From Ruminococcaceae bacterium UBA5450 (GTDB lineage: Bacteria > Bacillota > Clostridia > Oscillospirales > Acutalibacteraceae), in contig DIQY01000038.1 in assembly GCA_002424295.1 (NCBI GenBank), positions 1 through 7,044 on the forward strand: a stretch of DNA of 7,044 nucleotides, given 5' to 3'. This document shows positions 1 through 5,579 of this stretch, piece by piece (the stretch's first letter is position 1; each line of letters begins with the position of its first letter). A model generated the notes under the pieces. It had not been told where the DNA came from, made no database searches, and saw only the letters and a list, made by a program, of their open reading frames with translations. The translations under genes were made by a program, and so were the position numbers.

Positions 1-465
1 CCGGCTTTCTTCCTCTTTGGATAGGCCCGGGAACTTTGCTCGGAAGACACCCCGGTCAAACCCGGGGAGACACGCAATATTCACTCCGCATACCTGGATA
101 ACGCATGGCCGCGTGATGATCTGTACGGTCCTGCTATGTGAAAAATAGGTATGAAGCGATTCGAACTGTTCTTCACCATCGTGGTTTGGGGTCCCACGCA
201 TTACTACAACCGGGCAGATATCCCCCAACGTGTCAATGACGCGGATGGCGGTCTGTACTTCGGTAAGGCCCCGGTCGGCCCACACGCGCGCCTGGTGGAA
301 AATATCGCCGGATACCAGAATCATATCCGGCTTTCTGAGCAGCGCAATGTCGTGCAGATGATTGAGGCACATCCCGGTATCTACGGCGCGGAGATTACGG
401 CCGTCTTTATCCACCGGCCCGGAAAAGTTGCCGATATGCCAATCGGCAGTGTGCAGAATTTTCAT
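1..465 (-). CDS. SbcD/Mre11-like metallophosphoesterase, DNA exonuclease subunit (3' end cut by window)
   Basis: The visible 155 residues begin MKILHTADWHIG and match the N-terminal half of the calcineurin-like phosphoesterase fold of SbcD/Mre11 nucleases. Metal-binding motifs are in order: D8-x-H10, G53-D54, and N94-H95-D96 in an RGTPNHD context. Proteins of this family, with an SbcC/Rad50-like ATPase, cut DNA ends or hairpins; phage versions commonly sit next to annealing proteins. The ATG directly follows the TAA of the upstream gene with no gap, and its ribosome site (GGGAGGTG) lies inside the last codons of that gene, so the two are probably translationally coupled. The remainder of the protein, and any SbcC partner, lie beyond position 1. 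The nuclease family is clear from the motifs; the exact substrate is inference. Confidence 0.9.
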   Translation of the reverse strand, partial: MKILHTADWHIGNFSGPVDKDGRNLRAVDTGMCLNHLHDIALLRKPDMILVSGDIFHQARVWADRGLTEVQTAIRVIDTLGDICPVVVMRGTPNHDGEEQFESLHTYFSHSRTVQIITRPCVIQVCGVNIACLPGFDRGVFRAKFPGLSKEEESR

Positions 466-1650
466 TTACCGCACCTCCCTCTGGCATTTCACGCAAAGTG
501 GGCGACCGTAATGCTCAACGCTGTAATCGTATACTTTAGCAGAAATGATTGTCCCGCACACCTCACAGATCTGGGAGTCTTCCTGATTTTCTTCTTTACA
601 CCGATTTTGCTGTTTTGGCGCTTTCGTGGGAGCCGGCGCCAAATCACGTTCCGCTGTCTGCTGTGCGTCGCCGGAGTAATCATCATCTGATAAATCTGAG
701 GCAAAAGCAGGATTCGCTGCAAAGGCATCCGCGTCAAAGGCTTTTTCCGGCGCTGTTAAACTATCTTGAAGGACCGGAGCCGCAGCAGCCGGAGCACTTC
801 CAAATAGTGCCGCTGTTGAACCAATTTCCTGATTAAGAAGCGCCGCGCGAATCTGTGGGTCGCTGTAGTCAGGACTGAACGTGACACGGGGAATTGCAAA
901 CGGTTTGGAAAGTTCTTCTATAGTATATGTACCTTTCAGGCCGGTCAAAGCACGTACTGTCCGGAGTATCGCTCCTGTCAGGGCCTTTTCGCACATAGTC
1001 TTGCGTAGGAGTGTCATATTCACCATCACACCGCGCTCAATGTACTTCTCACTATCTTTTTCAGCAACAAAATACGCTTGTACTTCTTTTCCGTATTTGT
1101 TTTTTGCAGGCTTCCATGTTCCTTCAAACATCTCGGCAGCGGCCTTCGCTTGCCTTTCATCCGTGATGCCTTTCAAGCTCTTGTCCATAAATTCAAGCCG
1201 GTAATTGTCTTCGGAATCATGAAGGTTGATAATTTTTTCATCAGCATGTGTTTTCCACGTGCCATCCGGCATTTTCATAGCACCGTAGGCCCGCCCGCGA
1301 TATACATTTTTATCCCCGTTGACATACTCGCCACCCGTGTGGGACGGGTCGAATTGAATTCCAGCGGCGGCGGCTATCTTCATTAAAAGCGGTTTGGCTG
1401 GAGAATAGACATCTTCATAAACGCCTTTTTGATATTCTTCTCCCTGCCTGTTTTTCCTTGTTTCACTGCCTACCTTAGTACTTCCAACCTTAAAAATGTC
1501 GCCGGAATTCTCCGAGGTATCAGCTTTGACTTCCATCACCGTCATTTTGTAAAATGGCGACATCTGCTCTGATATGCTCATGGGCATTAATAGATTGCAA
1601 TCCTTATACCTCTCGTTGATAGCCGAGAGAGAATTGTTATTGTCTTGCAT
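466..1650 (-). CDS. Putative phage single-strand annealing/recombination protein with C-terminal zinc knuckle
   Basis: This 394-aa protein has three visible parts. Residues 1 to about 275 form a mixed folded region. It is followed by a low-complexity Ala/Pro/Asp-rich linker (about 280-350). The end is a small zinc-binding motif with C362, C365, C386 and C389 (C-x2-C-x20-C-x2-C, including YGRPLCVKCQ). Such a C-terminal knuckle is common on phage annealing proteins of Clostridia, and the basic stretch near LRTVRALTGLKGTYTIEEL resembles the end of RecT-like cores. The gene lies directly upstream of an SbcD-like nuclease, as expected for a two-component annealing protein plus nuclease system. I infer a RecT/Rad52-type role; direct family membership is not proven. 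The ATG has a strong AAGGAGG site that overlaps the stop codon of the preceding gene. Confidence 0.6.
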   Translation of the reverse strand: MQDNNNSLSAINERYKDCNLLMPMSISEQMSPFYKMTVMEVKADTSENSGDIFKVGSTKVGSETRKNRQGEEYQKGVYEDVYSPAKPLLMKIAAAAGIQFDPSHTGGEYVNGDKNVYRGRAYGAMKMPDGTWKTHADEKIINLHDSEDNYRLEFMDKSLKGITDERQAKAAAEMFEGTWKPAKNKYGKEVQAYFVAEKDSEKYIERGVMVNMTLLRKTMCEKALTGAILRTVRALTGLKGTYTIEELSKPFAIPRVTFSPDYSDPQIRAALLNQEIGSTAALFGSAPAAAAPVLQDSLTAPEKAFDADAFAANPAFASDLSDDDYSGDAQQTAERDLAPAPTKAPKQQNRCKEENQEDSQICEVCGTIISAKVYDYSVEHYGRPLCVKCQREVR

Positions 1651-1659
1651 ATATCCTCC

Positions 1660-1857
1660 TTAGTCCGCACAAACAGCACGAAAATGATCTTCTCCCATAC
1701 CATCTTTCCAGGCGGAAATGACAGTGTTCGGGAGGAAAGCCGTGCCAGTATGCTGTACTTTAGAAATGGCTTTCATGGCATCCTGCGGCGGTTTTGAAAG
1801 ATCATCCACCAGCAGGTTAAACATTTCACTGGCCTGCCGCGCTTCATATGTTCTCAT
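1660..1857 (-). CDS. Small unrecognised early phage protein (65 aa)
   Basis: The 65-aa protein is mostly helical in character, with a charged N-terminal half (MRTYEARQASEMFNLLVDDL) and no motif I recognise. It is likely a real gene: AAGGAG lies 7 bases before the ATG, it overlaps the end of the DUF6011-like gene by 14 bases, and its TAA overlaps the ribosome site of the annealing-protein-like gene 9 bases on. It is therefore cotranscribed with, and probably translationally coupled to, the recombination genes. Function unknown. Confidence 0.7.
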   Translation of the reverse strand: MRTYEARQASEMFNLLVDDLSKPPQDAMKAISKVQHTGTAFLPNTVISAWKDGMGEDHFRAVCAD

Positions 1858-2347
1858 AATCGACTCCTTGTTCGGAAAGCCAATTCAAAATTTCATCTTT
1901 TTTTATAACCCCGCCAGCCTTAGGCATTAGGACAAGATAGCGTTCTTTGAAACGTTGATACAGACCGCCACGTTCAGCAGCTTCCTGTCCGATAAAGATT
2001 GAAAGAATATTTAGAGCCAAATCCGACGGGCCGCTCCCCGCATAACCCCATTCGAACCCGTCAGGGCTATGCCGGACGATACGCTGCTGGATGTTAACCG
2101 TAGCCGTCCCATCCGGATTCCGGCTACAAATAATATCATGCTGAAACAGAGGTCCCACGGCGTTAACTGGGGCGTTATGTTCCTGCTTCATACTGTCTTT
2201 TCGGCTTGGAGCTAAAGACTTCCGTACAGAGGTTTTTGACTGGCGTGGCAGTGCTTTGCCGAACAATTTACGGTAACAATTTGGCCCATATCCGGCTTCC
2301 ATTGATTCAGGAGATTTAATCCGCCGACCGCAACGATTACATTGCAC
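1844..2347 (-). CDS. DUF6011/DUF6166-like zinc-binding phage protein
   Basis: From a GTG start the product is 167 aa. The N-terminus has C3-x2-C6-G-R and a later GYGPNC24 segment, the signature of the DUF6011 zinc-finger-like family. The C-terminal half contains GFEWGYAGSGPSDLALNIL, characteristic of DUF6166-type phage proteins. Both are families without established function. I chose the GTG at 2347-2345 because an AAGGGGGG ribosome site ends 7 bases before it and the zinc motif then starts at residue 3. The in-frame ATG at 2389 has no clear ribosome site and would give a 53-base overlap with the preceding gene instead of 11. The gene sits between unknown small early genes and the recombination module. 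Only three cysteines are seen in the finger, so a fourth ligand is unclear. Confidence 0.75.
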   Translation of the reverse strand: MQCNRCGRRIKSPESMEAGYGPNCYRKLFGKALPRQSKTSVRKSLAPSRKDSMKQEHNAPVNAVGPLFQHDIICSRNPDGTATVNIQQRIVRHSPDGFEWGYAGSGPSDLALNILSIFIGQEAAERGGLYQRFKERYLVLMPKAGGVIKKDEILNWLSEQGVDYENI

Positions 2348-2615
2348 TTGAAATCCCCCCTTGATCCGTTTTGCATTCGTCCGGGTCATACGTCATTGTG
2401 TTTTTAATTTCTGCTTTGCCCAAATTCTCAACAACCAAAGAAACTGTTCCGGGAAACTTTGCTTCTTCACGGCCCTTTTTATCAAGCCCTAAAGCTTCGG
2501 CAATGTAAGAAGCAATAGCTTTTTCATTAATCTCAATCTCAGGAAATTCTCCGGCTGTAACATTAACCACGCCTGTAACATTCAGGCTGATAGACCCTTT
2601 TTTTAGATTTTTCAT
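2337..2615 (-). CDS. Unrecognised 92-aa early phage protein
   Basis: The protein has alternating hydrophobic residues typical of beta strands near its start (SISLNVTGVVNVTAGEFPEIEIN), a short helical segment (AIASYIAEALGLDKKGREEA), then another strand-rich part. I recognise no family. An AGGAGA site lies 8 bases before the ATG, and the gene begins 15 bases after the 238-aa gene ends. The 3' end carries the ribosome site of the next gene (the DUF6011-like one), so the pair overlap by 11 bases. Function unknown; likely cytoplasmic. Confidence 0.7.
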   Translation of the reverse strand: MKNLKKGSISLNVTGVVNVTAGEFPEIEINEKAIASYIAEALGLDKKGREEAKFPGTVSLVVENLGKAEIKNTMTYDPDECKTDQGGISSAM

Positions 2616-2630
2616 TTTGACAATCTCCTA

Positions 2631-3347
2631 TCAAATATCAATATCAAAGCCGTTATCATCATCGACATTGTCAACGTCCAAGATGATTTCAGTTTCGTTG
2701 AAATACAAATTTGCAAGCAAAGACTGAATCTCACTAAGCCTGCCAAGTTTAAATGTACCTTTGACGTTTTCTCCGTCTAATTTAAGCCAAGAAATATTAG
2801 CTTTCTCTTGTTTGCCATAAATGCAAATTGAGAATTTAATTTCAGGGTCTTCATATCTATCAATTTCCTCACTACTGAAAGTGACTGTATAATAAGTAAA
2901 CGAACCATCCTCTTTGGTTTCCAAGTTGCAAATAAAGTGCTGCCGCTCGTATTTGTCGCTTTCGTCGGTGTTCTCACAAACCCACTCACGGTATTTCTGA
3001 AAAATTTCAGAAAGCTTAATACCATCGTGCTTTACCATGAGCATATCGTTGAACACTTTTTGTATTTTTTGTGCCACATCGTCACGCAAAACGCCCTCGG
3101 TAATGCTTTTTATGGTCTGCGCAATAAAACCGTTGTAACCGGCGAATCCAATTTCTTTTACAACGCTGGAAACGTTTTCGGAAACTGAATCTTCAATTTG
3201 GCGGCGAATCTGATAGCCGTCCAGTGCGCTGTCAATCGCATTTAATACGGTTTTTTCAATGTCGCTTTCAATACGTTTTTTAATTTCGCCGCTATCGTGC
3301 ATTGCCTGAATTTTTGTGTCGGCAATGGCCTGAATATCTAAATTCAT
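2631..3347 (-). CDS. Unrecognised 238-aa early phage protein, helical N-terminus and acidic C-terminus
   Basis: Residues 1 to about 115 are rich in charged and hydrophobic residues in a helical pattern (IADTKIQAMHDSGEIKKRIESDIEKTV...), possibly a coiled coil. Residues about 120-225 look beta-rich (FTYYTVTFSSEEIDRYEDPEIKFSICIYG). The tail is very acidic (DVDNVDDDNGFDIDI), a feature often seen in DNA mimics, interaction tails or ssDNA-related proteins, but not diagnostic. I do not recognise the family. The ATG has GGAGA about 8 bases upstream. That ribosome site lies inside the spacer of a perfect rightward promoter on the opposite strand, so the start region of this gene is doubly used. Confidence 0.75.
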   Translation of the reverse strand: MNLDIQAIADTKIQAMHDSGEIKKRIESDIEKTVLNAIDSALDGYQIRRQIEDSVSENVSSVVKEIGFAGYNGFIAQTIKSITEGVLRDDVAQKIQKVFNDMLMVKHDGIKLSEIFQKYREWVCENTDESDKYERQHFICNLETKEDGSFTYYTVTFSSEEIDRYEDPEIKFSICIYGKQEKANISWLKLDGENVKGTFKLGRLSEIQSLLANLYFNETEIILDVDNVDDDNGFDIDI

Positions 3348-3376
3348 TTGACATTCTCCGATCTGCGATATATAAT
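3348..3376 (+). promoter_or_regulatory. Perfect consensus sigma-70/sigma-A promoter pointing against the operon
   Basis: TTGACA at 3348-3353 and TATAAT at 3371-3376 are separated by exactly 17 bases, a full 12/12 match with ideal spacing. It lies in the 45-base gap between two leftward genes and faces rightward. A 5-bp-armed inverted repeat (GCGAT-ATATA-ATCGC, 3365-3379) covers the -10 element and might be an operator. Predicted start of transcription is about 3381-3384. Confidence 0.8.
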
Positions 3377-3382
3377 CGCGGT

Positions 3383-3433
3383 AAGGTGTTTTTTACTGCC
3401 GCTTTTCCGATTGCAGTCGGGAAGCGGTTTTTT
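3383..3433 (+). ncRNA. Predicted short RNA (about 50 nt), antisense to the early operon
   Basis: A perfect promoter is followed after about 22 bases by an intrinsic terminator in the same orientation, defining a transcript of about 51 nt with no convincing start codon or reading frame. About 41 nt are antisense to the 3' end of the 102-aa gene, and the rest to the gap before the 238-aa gene. Just before the terminator, GCGGTAA (3378-3384) can pair with TTACTGC (3392-3398), but most of the 5' arm lies upstream of the predicted start. The RNA is predicted from signals only, with no family recognised. Roles could be antisense control of the operon mRNA, trans-acting regulation, or transcriptional interference. 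Confidence 0.6.
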
Positions 3434-3701
3434 CTTTGTTATCTTCATCCACCAAGTCGTATTTTCTTAGTTCGTCTAAAGATAACGGAATGACTTGTGC
3501 CGATGGATAAAGTAGTAATCTGGCAAGTCCGGCCACCGTTGAAAAGTACACTTCGTGGCGCTGGATACCATTCCACCAACGTAAAAACCACGATCGGCTT
3601 CTCGGAGCCTTGCTGAATTCCATCTGCCGCATCGGAGGGATTTCAGGAACATATTCCAAGGCCAGTCTATAAAGGCTTGTCTTAGTGGCTTTCAGCCTCA
3701 T
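3393..3701 (-). CDS. Unrecognised 102-aa early phage protein
   Basis: The protein is basic, with an aromatic/basic stretch (RSRSWFLRWWNGIQRHEVYF, about residues 35-54), a short hydrophobic segment (VAGLARLLLYP), and a charged tail. I recognise no family and see no clear signal peptide or membrane span. The start overlaps the stop of the small membrane protein gene as ATGA, and a GGGGAGAGGTG ribosome site precedes it, so translation is probably coupled. The last 40 or so bases double as the template for the rightward RNA and terminator, which may have shaped the C-terminal sequence. Function unknown. Confidence 0.7.
   Translation of the reverse strand: MRLKATKTSLYRLALEYVPEIPPMRQMEFSKAPRSRSWFLRWWNGIQRHEVYFSTVAGLARLLLYPSAQVIPLSLDELRKYDLVDEDNKEKTASRLQSEKRQ
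3399..3433 (+). terminator. Rho-independent terminator, rightward
   Basis: CCGCTT (3399-3404) pairs with AAGCGG (3422-3427), and CCGA (3407-3410) with TCGG (3417-3420). The loop is TTGCAG, with a small internal asymmetry (TT against G). Six Ts follow at 3428-3433. On the opposite strand the hairpin is followed by CAGTAAAAAA, not Ts, so it should stop rightward transcription only. It lies inside the last codons of the leftward 102-aa gene. Confidence 0.75.
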
Positions 3702-3919
3702 TTCACCTCTCCCCTTTCACAAGCCCAATCATTTTTGTGTAATCTTTCTCGTATGTACTGGCGGCCCTCGCTTATACGCCGGGTTTCCCAATCTTCTGTG
3801 CGGTTCAGCTTGCAAATTTTTTCAATTAAATGATAAATACCAAGTAAAAGCATTCCACCAATCACAGCTACGCCGCCAATTAATACGATGAAAATTAAGA
3901 CATCAATTACTGCTTCCAT
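3698..3919 (-). CDS. Small single-pass membrane protein
   Basis: From the ATG at 3919-3917 the product is 73 aa. Residues about 5-30 (IDVLIFIVLIGGVAVIGGMLLLGIY) form one strong membrane span, followed by a charged, basic tail that should face the cytoplasm. There is no signal-peptidase motif. I preferred this ATG over the in-frame GTG at 3928 because AAGGAAG lies 8 bases before the ATG but overlaps the GTG. Membrane proteins in early phage operons can act in superinfection exclusion or host interference, but nothing here identifies the role. It overlaps the next gene by ATGA. Confidence 0.7.
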   Translation of the reverse strand: MEAVIDVLIFIVLIGGVAVIGGMLLLGIYHLIEKICKLNRTEDWETRRISEGRQYIRERLHKNDWACERGEVK

Positions 3920-3956
3920 ATAAGTCACTTCCTTCTTACGCCTCGCTCAGATATCT

Positions 3957-4154
3957 TTATTCGGAATTGAGTGATTTCGGGTCTATTTTCATTCGTTCAC
4001 AAAAATATTTCGTGGATACCCGCCCTGGCCGTACATATGCCCCTTTTTTGCTTAGCTCAGCGTTCAGATCGTGAATTACCTTATATGCTGCGGTGGGCTT
4101 GTAATCCATGATGGCCATTACATCAGCCGGGCGGAGAAACGACGTGCATGGCAT
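3957..4154 (-). CDS. Excisionase-like winged helix-turn-helix DNA-binding protein
   Basis: The 65-aa product has the pattern of small wHTH proteins that are often annotated as ICEBs1-type excisionases in Firmicute elements. LRPADVMAIMDYKPTAAYKVIHDLNAEL (about 7-34) forms the HTH, and GAYVRPGRVSTKYFCERM (about 38-55) the wing and following helix. These proteins bind DNA near attachment sites to direct excision, or act as small regulators. Its start overlaps the upstream stop as TAATG, with a GGAGGTGAT ribosome site inside the last codons of the XRE gene. No integrase is in the window, so excision is inferred from family resemblance; a purely transcriptional role is the alternative. Confidence 0.7.
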   Translation of the reverse strand: MPCTSFLRPADVMAIMDYKPTAAYKVIHDLNAELSKKGAYVRPGRVSTKYFCERMKIDPKSLNSE

Positions 4155-4645
4155 TATGTATCACCTCCCAAATTTTTTTCCACCCAAAGTTTCAGGCTTT
4201 GGGCTCCTTTGGAGATGGCATCCAGGTCATTAAGAATTTTTTCAAGTCGTGGGCGTTCTGTTTCATCAATTTTCCCGTCGGCCGCAATATCCAAAAGACT
4301 CTCCCGATCCGAACCTGCCGATTTCAAAAAGCCTTGTAATTCAATAACTAATCGGTCAAGTTCCTCCATATGTACCGGAGCTACATCGGTACGTCCAATC
4401 GGGCAGTCATGAGTACAATAGTAATTCCTCAACTCTGGCGCGTTATAAAGGTCTGCCATACGTACTACTGCTTCAACCGGCACTGACTTTGTTATACCCA
4501 GTTCGTAATCGGAAAGAGTGGAAACCGATATATTAAGCTGTTCCGCAGCTCCTTCCCGACTGTTAAGGCCATCATTGAATTTTGCGGCTTCTTTTCTGCA
4601 CCGGCAGTAAATATTGTCGGCTGCCTTTGTCGGGTAATATCCCAT
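4154..4645 (-). CDS. XRE-family transcriptional regulator with four conserved-looking cysteines
   Basis: The 163-aa protein has a helix-turn-helix at about residues 29-70 (LNSREGAAEQLNISVSTLSDYELG...), as in XRE/Cro-CI proteins. Cysteines at 14, 16, 77 and 81 flank this domain (YCRC and YYCTHDCPIG) and could form a metal site. The C-terminal part (about 85-163) is helical and may dimerise. I chose the ATG at 4645, with GGAGG 8 bases upstream; the in-frame ATG at 4660 begins the ribosome site itself. The gene is part of the leftward operon, so it is expected to act after induction, perhaps controlling early genes. Target unknown. Confidence 0.8.
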   Translation of the reverse strand: MGYYPTKAADNIYCRCRKEAAKFNDGLNSREGAAEQLNISVSTLSDYELGITKSVPVEAVVRMADLYNAPELRNYYCTHDCPIGRTDVAPVHMEELDRLVIELQGFLKSAGSDRESLLDIAADGKIDETERPRLEKILNDLDAISKGAQSLKLWVEKNLGGDT

Positions 4646-4684
4646 TTTGCTCACCTCCATTTAGCGGTAAAATAGAAAGAAAGG

Positions 4685-4888
4685 TCAGGACACTTTTCTT
4701 TTTTGGCACTCAATGAATGAAATAATGTCCCCTTTTAATGTGTCATTCATCAAGCCTCCATTGAGAACACGTGAAACATTCGACCGGTCCCGGCCTAATC
4801 CTTCGGCAAGTTCCTTAACGCTCATGTCGAGGTCAATCATTGTTTTGCGGACTTCTTTTGCCCAAGCTGGAACTTCATATTTTGTCAT
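4685..4888 (-). CDS. Small Cro-like helix-turn-helix protein
   Basis: The 67-aa product is essentially one HTH domain (about residues 20-50: MSVKELAEGLGRDRSNVSRVLNGG), with the LGRDRSNVSRVLNG recognition helix and turn typical of XRE/Cro regulators. It has no dimerisation domain or peptidase domain. It lies second behind the leftward promoter, a typical Cro position. A consensus AGGAGGTGA site precedes the ATG at normal spacing. A role in repressing the lysogeny promoter is inferred from position and size only. Confidence 0.75.
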   Translation of the reverse strand: MTKYEVPAWAKEVRKTMIDLDMSVKELAEGLGRDRSNVSRVLNGGLMNDTLKGDIISFIECQKRKVS

Positions 4889-4919
4889 GCTCTCACCTCC
4901 TGTTTCTTAACATTTGTAG

Positions 4920-4948
4920 TTCACATATGTGTTTTAGTGTGGTAAAAT
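4920..4948 (+). promoter_or_regulatory. Possible rightward promoter and palindrome in the gap between early genes
   Basis: The 94-base gap 4889-4982 contains the perfect palindrome CACATATGTG (4922-4931). The same segment reads TTCACA-N17-TAAAAT on the plus strand (4920-4948), a fair promoter that would run antisense toward the immunity region. I see no good minus-strand promoter here. The palindrome could instead be an operator for one of the small HTH proteins. Weak evidence. Confidence 0.3.
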
Positions 4949-4982
4949 AAAAGGGAATAGAGAAAATTCTGAGATTGTGGAT

Positions 4983-5225
4983 TTATTTGCTTTGTAAGTA
5001 ATAAGCCAACGTGCCTTGCTTTTCCTGCTCCTGATGAAGCCACTGGATTTTAATTTCTAAATCCTTGAGCTTGTCCGGTAGCAGCCGGATCATCTCTTCT
5101 GCGGTGACCGCCGCAGCGATTTGGCGTATGTTATGTTCCTGATTCGCGATTTCATTCCTAAGTTGAGCAATACGGCGTTCGTTTACCCGCTTGTCCTCTT
5201 GGATTTTCTCAATGAGTGTTACCAT
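4983..5225 (-). CDS. Small helical, coiled-coil-type protein; first gene of the leftward operon
   Basis: From the ATG at 5225 the product is 80 aa and almost wholly helical in character. It has heptad-like runs (IEKIQEDKRVNERRIAQLRNEIANQEHNI, and LPDKLKDLEIKIQWLHQEQEKQ) that suggest two coiled-coil helices joined near residue 45. I recognise no family. I chose this ATG because AAGGAG lies 8 bases upstream; the earlier in-frame start at 5264 has no ribosome site and would sit at the promoter start. It is the first gene behind the leftward promoter, so it is expressed as soon as repression lifts. An anti-repressor-like or adaptor role is possible but unsupported. Confidence 0.7.
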   Translation of the reverse strand: MVTLIEKIQEDKRVNERRIAQLRNEIANQEHNIRQIAAAVTAEEMIRLLPDKLKDLEIKIQWLHQEQEKQGTLAYYLQSK

Positions 5226-5268
5226 GCATGTTACTCCTTTCTTGTATGCACAAACTTGGTACACTCAT

Positions 5269-5297
5269 ATTGTATCTCTAAGTTTAGAGATTTTCAA
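5269..5297 (-). promoter_or_regulatory. Leftward early promoter (near-consensus)
   Basis: On the minus strand TTGAAA (5297-5292) and TACAAT (5274-5269) are spaced by exactly 17 bases, with 10 of 12 bases matching consensus. The predicted start is about 5262, giving a leader of about 37 bases before the first early gene. The spacer is filled by a palindrome, so a repressor bound there would block polymerase. Confidence 0.8.
5274..5291. promoter_or_regulatory. Operator O1 (palindrome inside the leftward promoter)
   Basis: ATCTCTAAGTTTAGAGAT is an inverted repeat with 8-bp perfect arms around a central GT. Its 16-bp core (5275-5290) occurs again at 5305-5320. It fills the spacer of the leftward promoter. 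It is the likely binding site of the adjacent XRE repressor, by position; binding is not shown. Confidence 0.8.
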
Positions 5298-5302
5298 TAG
5301 GG

Positions 5303-5322
5303 TTTCTCTAAGTTTAGAGAAA
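5303..5322. promoter_or_regulatory. Operator O2 (second copy of the palindrome)
   Basis: TTTCTCTAAGTTTAGAGAAA has 9-bp perfect arms around GT and repeats the O1 core exactly. The centres are 30 bp apart, close to three helical turns, so two dimers would lie on the same DNA face. It is upstream of the repressor gene, where it could autoregulate. I see no strong plus-strand promoter; the best -10 is TATCAA at 5324-5329 with a poor -35. Confidence 0.75.
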
Positions 5323-5354
5323 ATATCAATTTGCACAAAGAATGGGGTTGTATT

Positions 5355-5579
5355 ATGTATCAGTCTGACAATGTGGCTAACAGAATAAAAACGTTAGCAA
5401 AATCAAGAAATATCTCAATCAAAAAACTTCTTGAGGATGTTGGACTTGGTTTTAATACAATGTCAAACATGAAAACATCCATGCCAAAAGCGGATAATCT
5501 TGCTCGTATTGCAGACTACCTTAACTGTTCTGTCGATTACCTGCTGGGCCGGACGGACAAGCAGGAAGTTAACAAATAG
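5355..5579 (+). CDS. XRE-family repressor-like protein, probable immunity repressor
   Basis: The 74-aa protein is a single HTH domain. NVANRIKTLAKSRN forms helix 1, SIKKLLEDVGLGFNTMSNMKTSMPKADNLARIADYLNCSVDYLLGRTD the rest, matching a common Clostridia/prophage XRE family that ends in SVDYLLGRTD. It lacks a LexA-like cleavage domain, so RecA-driven self-cleavage is unlikely. I chose the ATG at 5355, with GGGG 7 bases upstream; the upstream in-frame TTG at 5331 has no better site. It diverges from the early operon next to two operators, the usual place for a lysogeny repressor. Which of the two rightward HTH proteins is the true repressor is not certain. Confidence 0.8.
   Translation: MYQSDNVANRIKTLAKSRNISIKKLLEDVGLGFNTMSNMKTSMPKADNLARIADYLNCSVDYLLGRTDKQEVNK

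Noticed and set aside
151..690. Long plus-strand open frame opposite the SbcD-like and annealing-protein-like genes
   Set aside because: No ribosome site, implausible protein sequence, and both minus-strand genes it covers have clear motifs and ribosome sites.
1319..1347. TTGACA on the plus strand as a possible promoter
   Set aside because: At 17-bp spacing the -10 would be GGACGG, with no match to consensus; it lies in coding sequence.
3378..3398. c4-type phage antisense immunity RNA as identity for the small RNA
   Set aside because: The predicted RNA is short with essentially one terminator hairpin; I see no two-stem c4 architecture or complementarity to an antirepressor start in the window.
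3302..3493. Plus-strand 63-aa open frame crossing the predicted small RNA
   Set aside because: Its start lies upstream of the promoter and would not be in the predicted transcript, there is no ribosome site, and the sequence is a shadow of the minus-strand genes. It does not explain the promoter and terminator.
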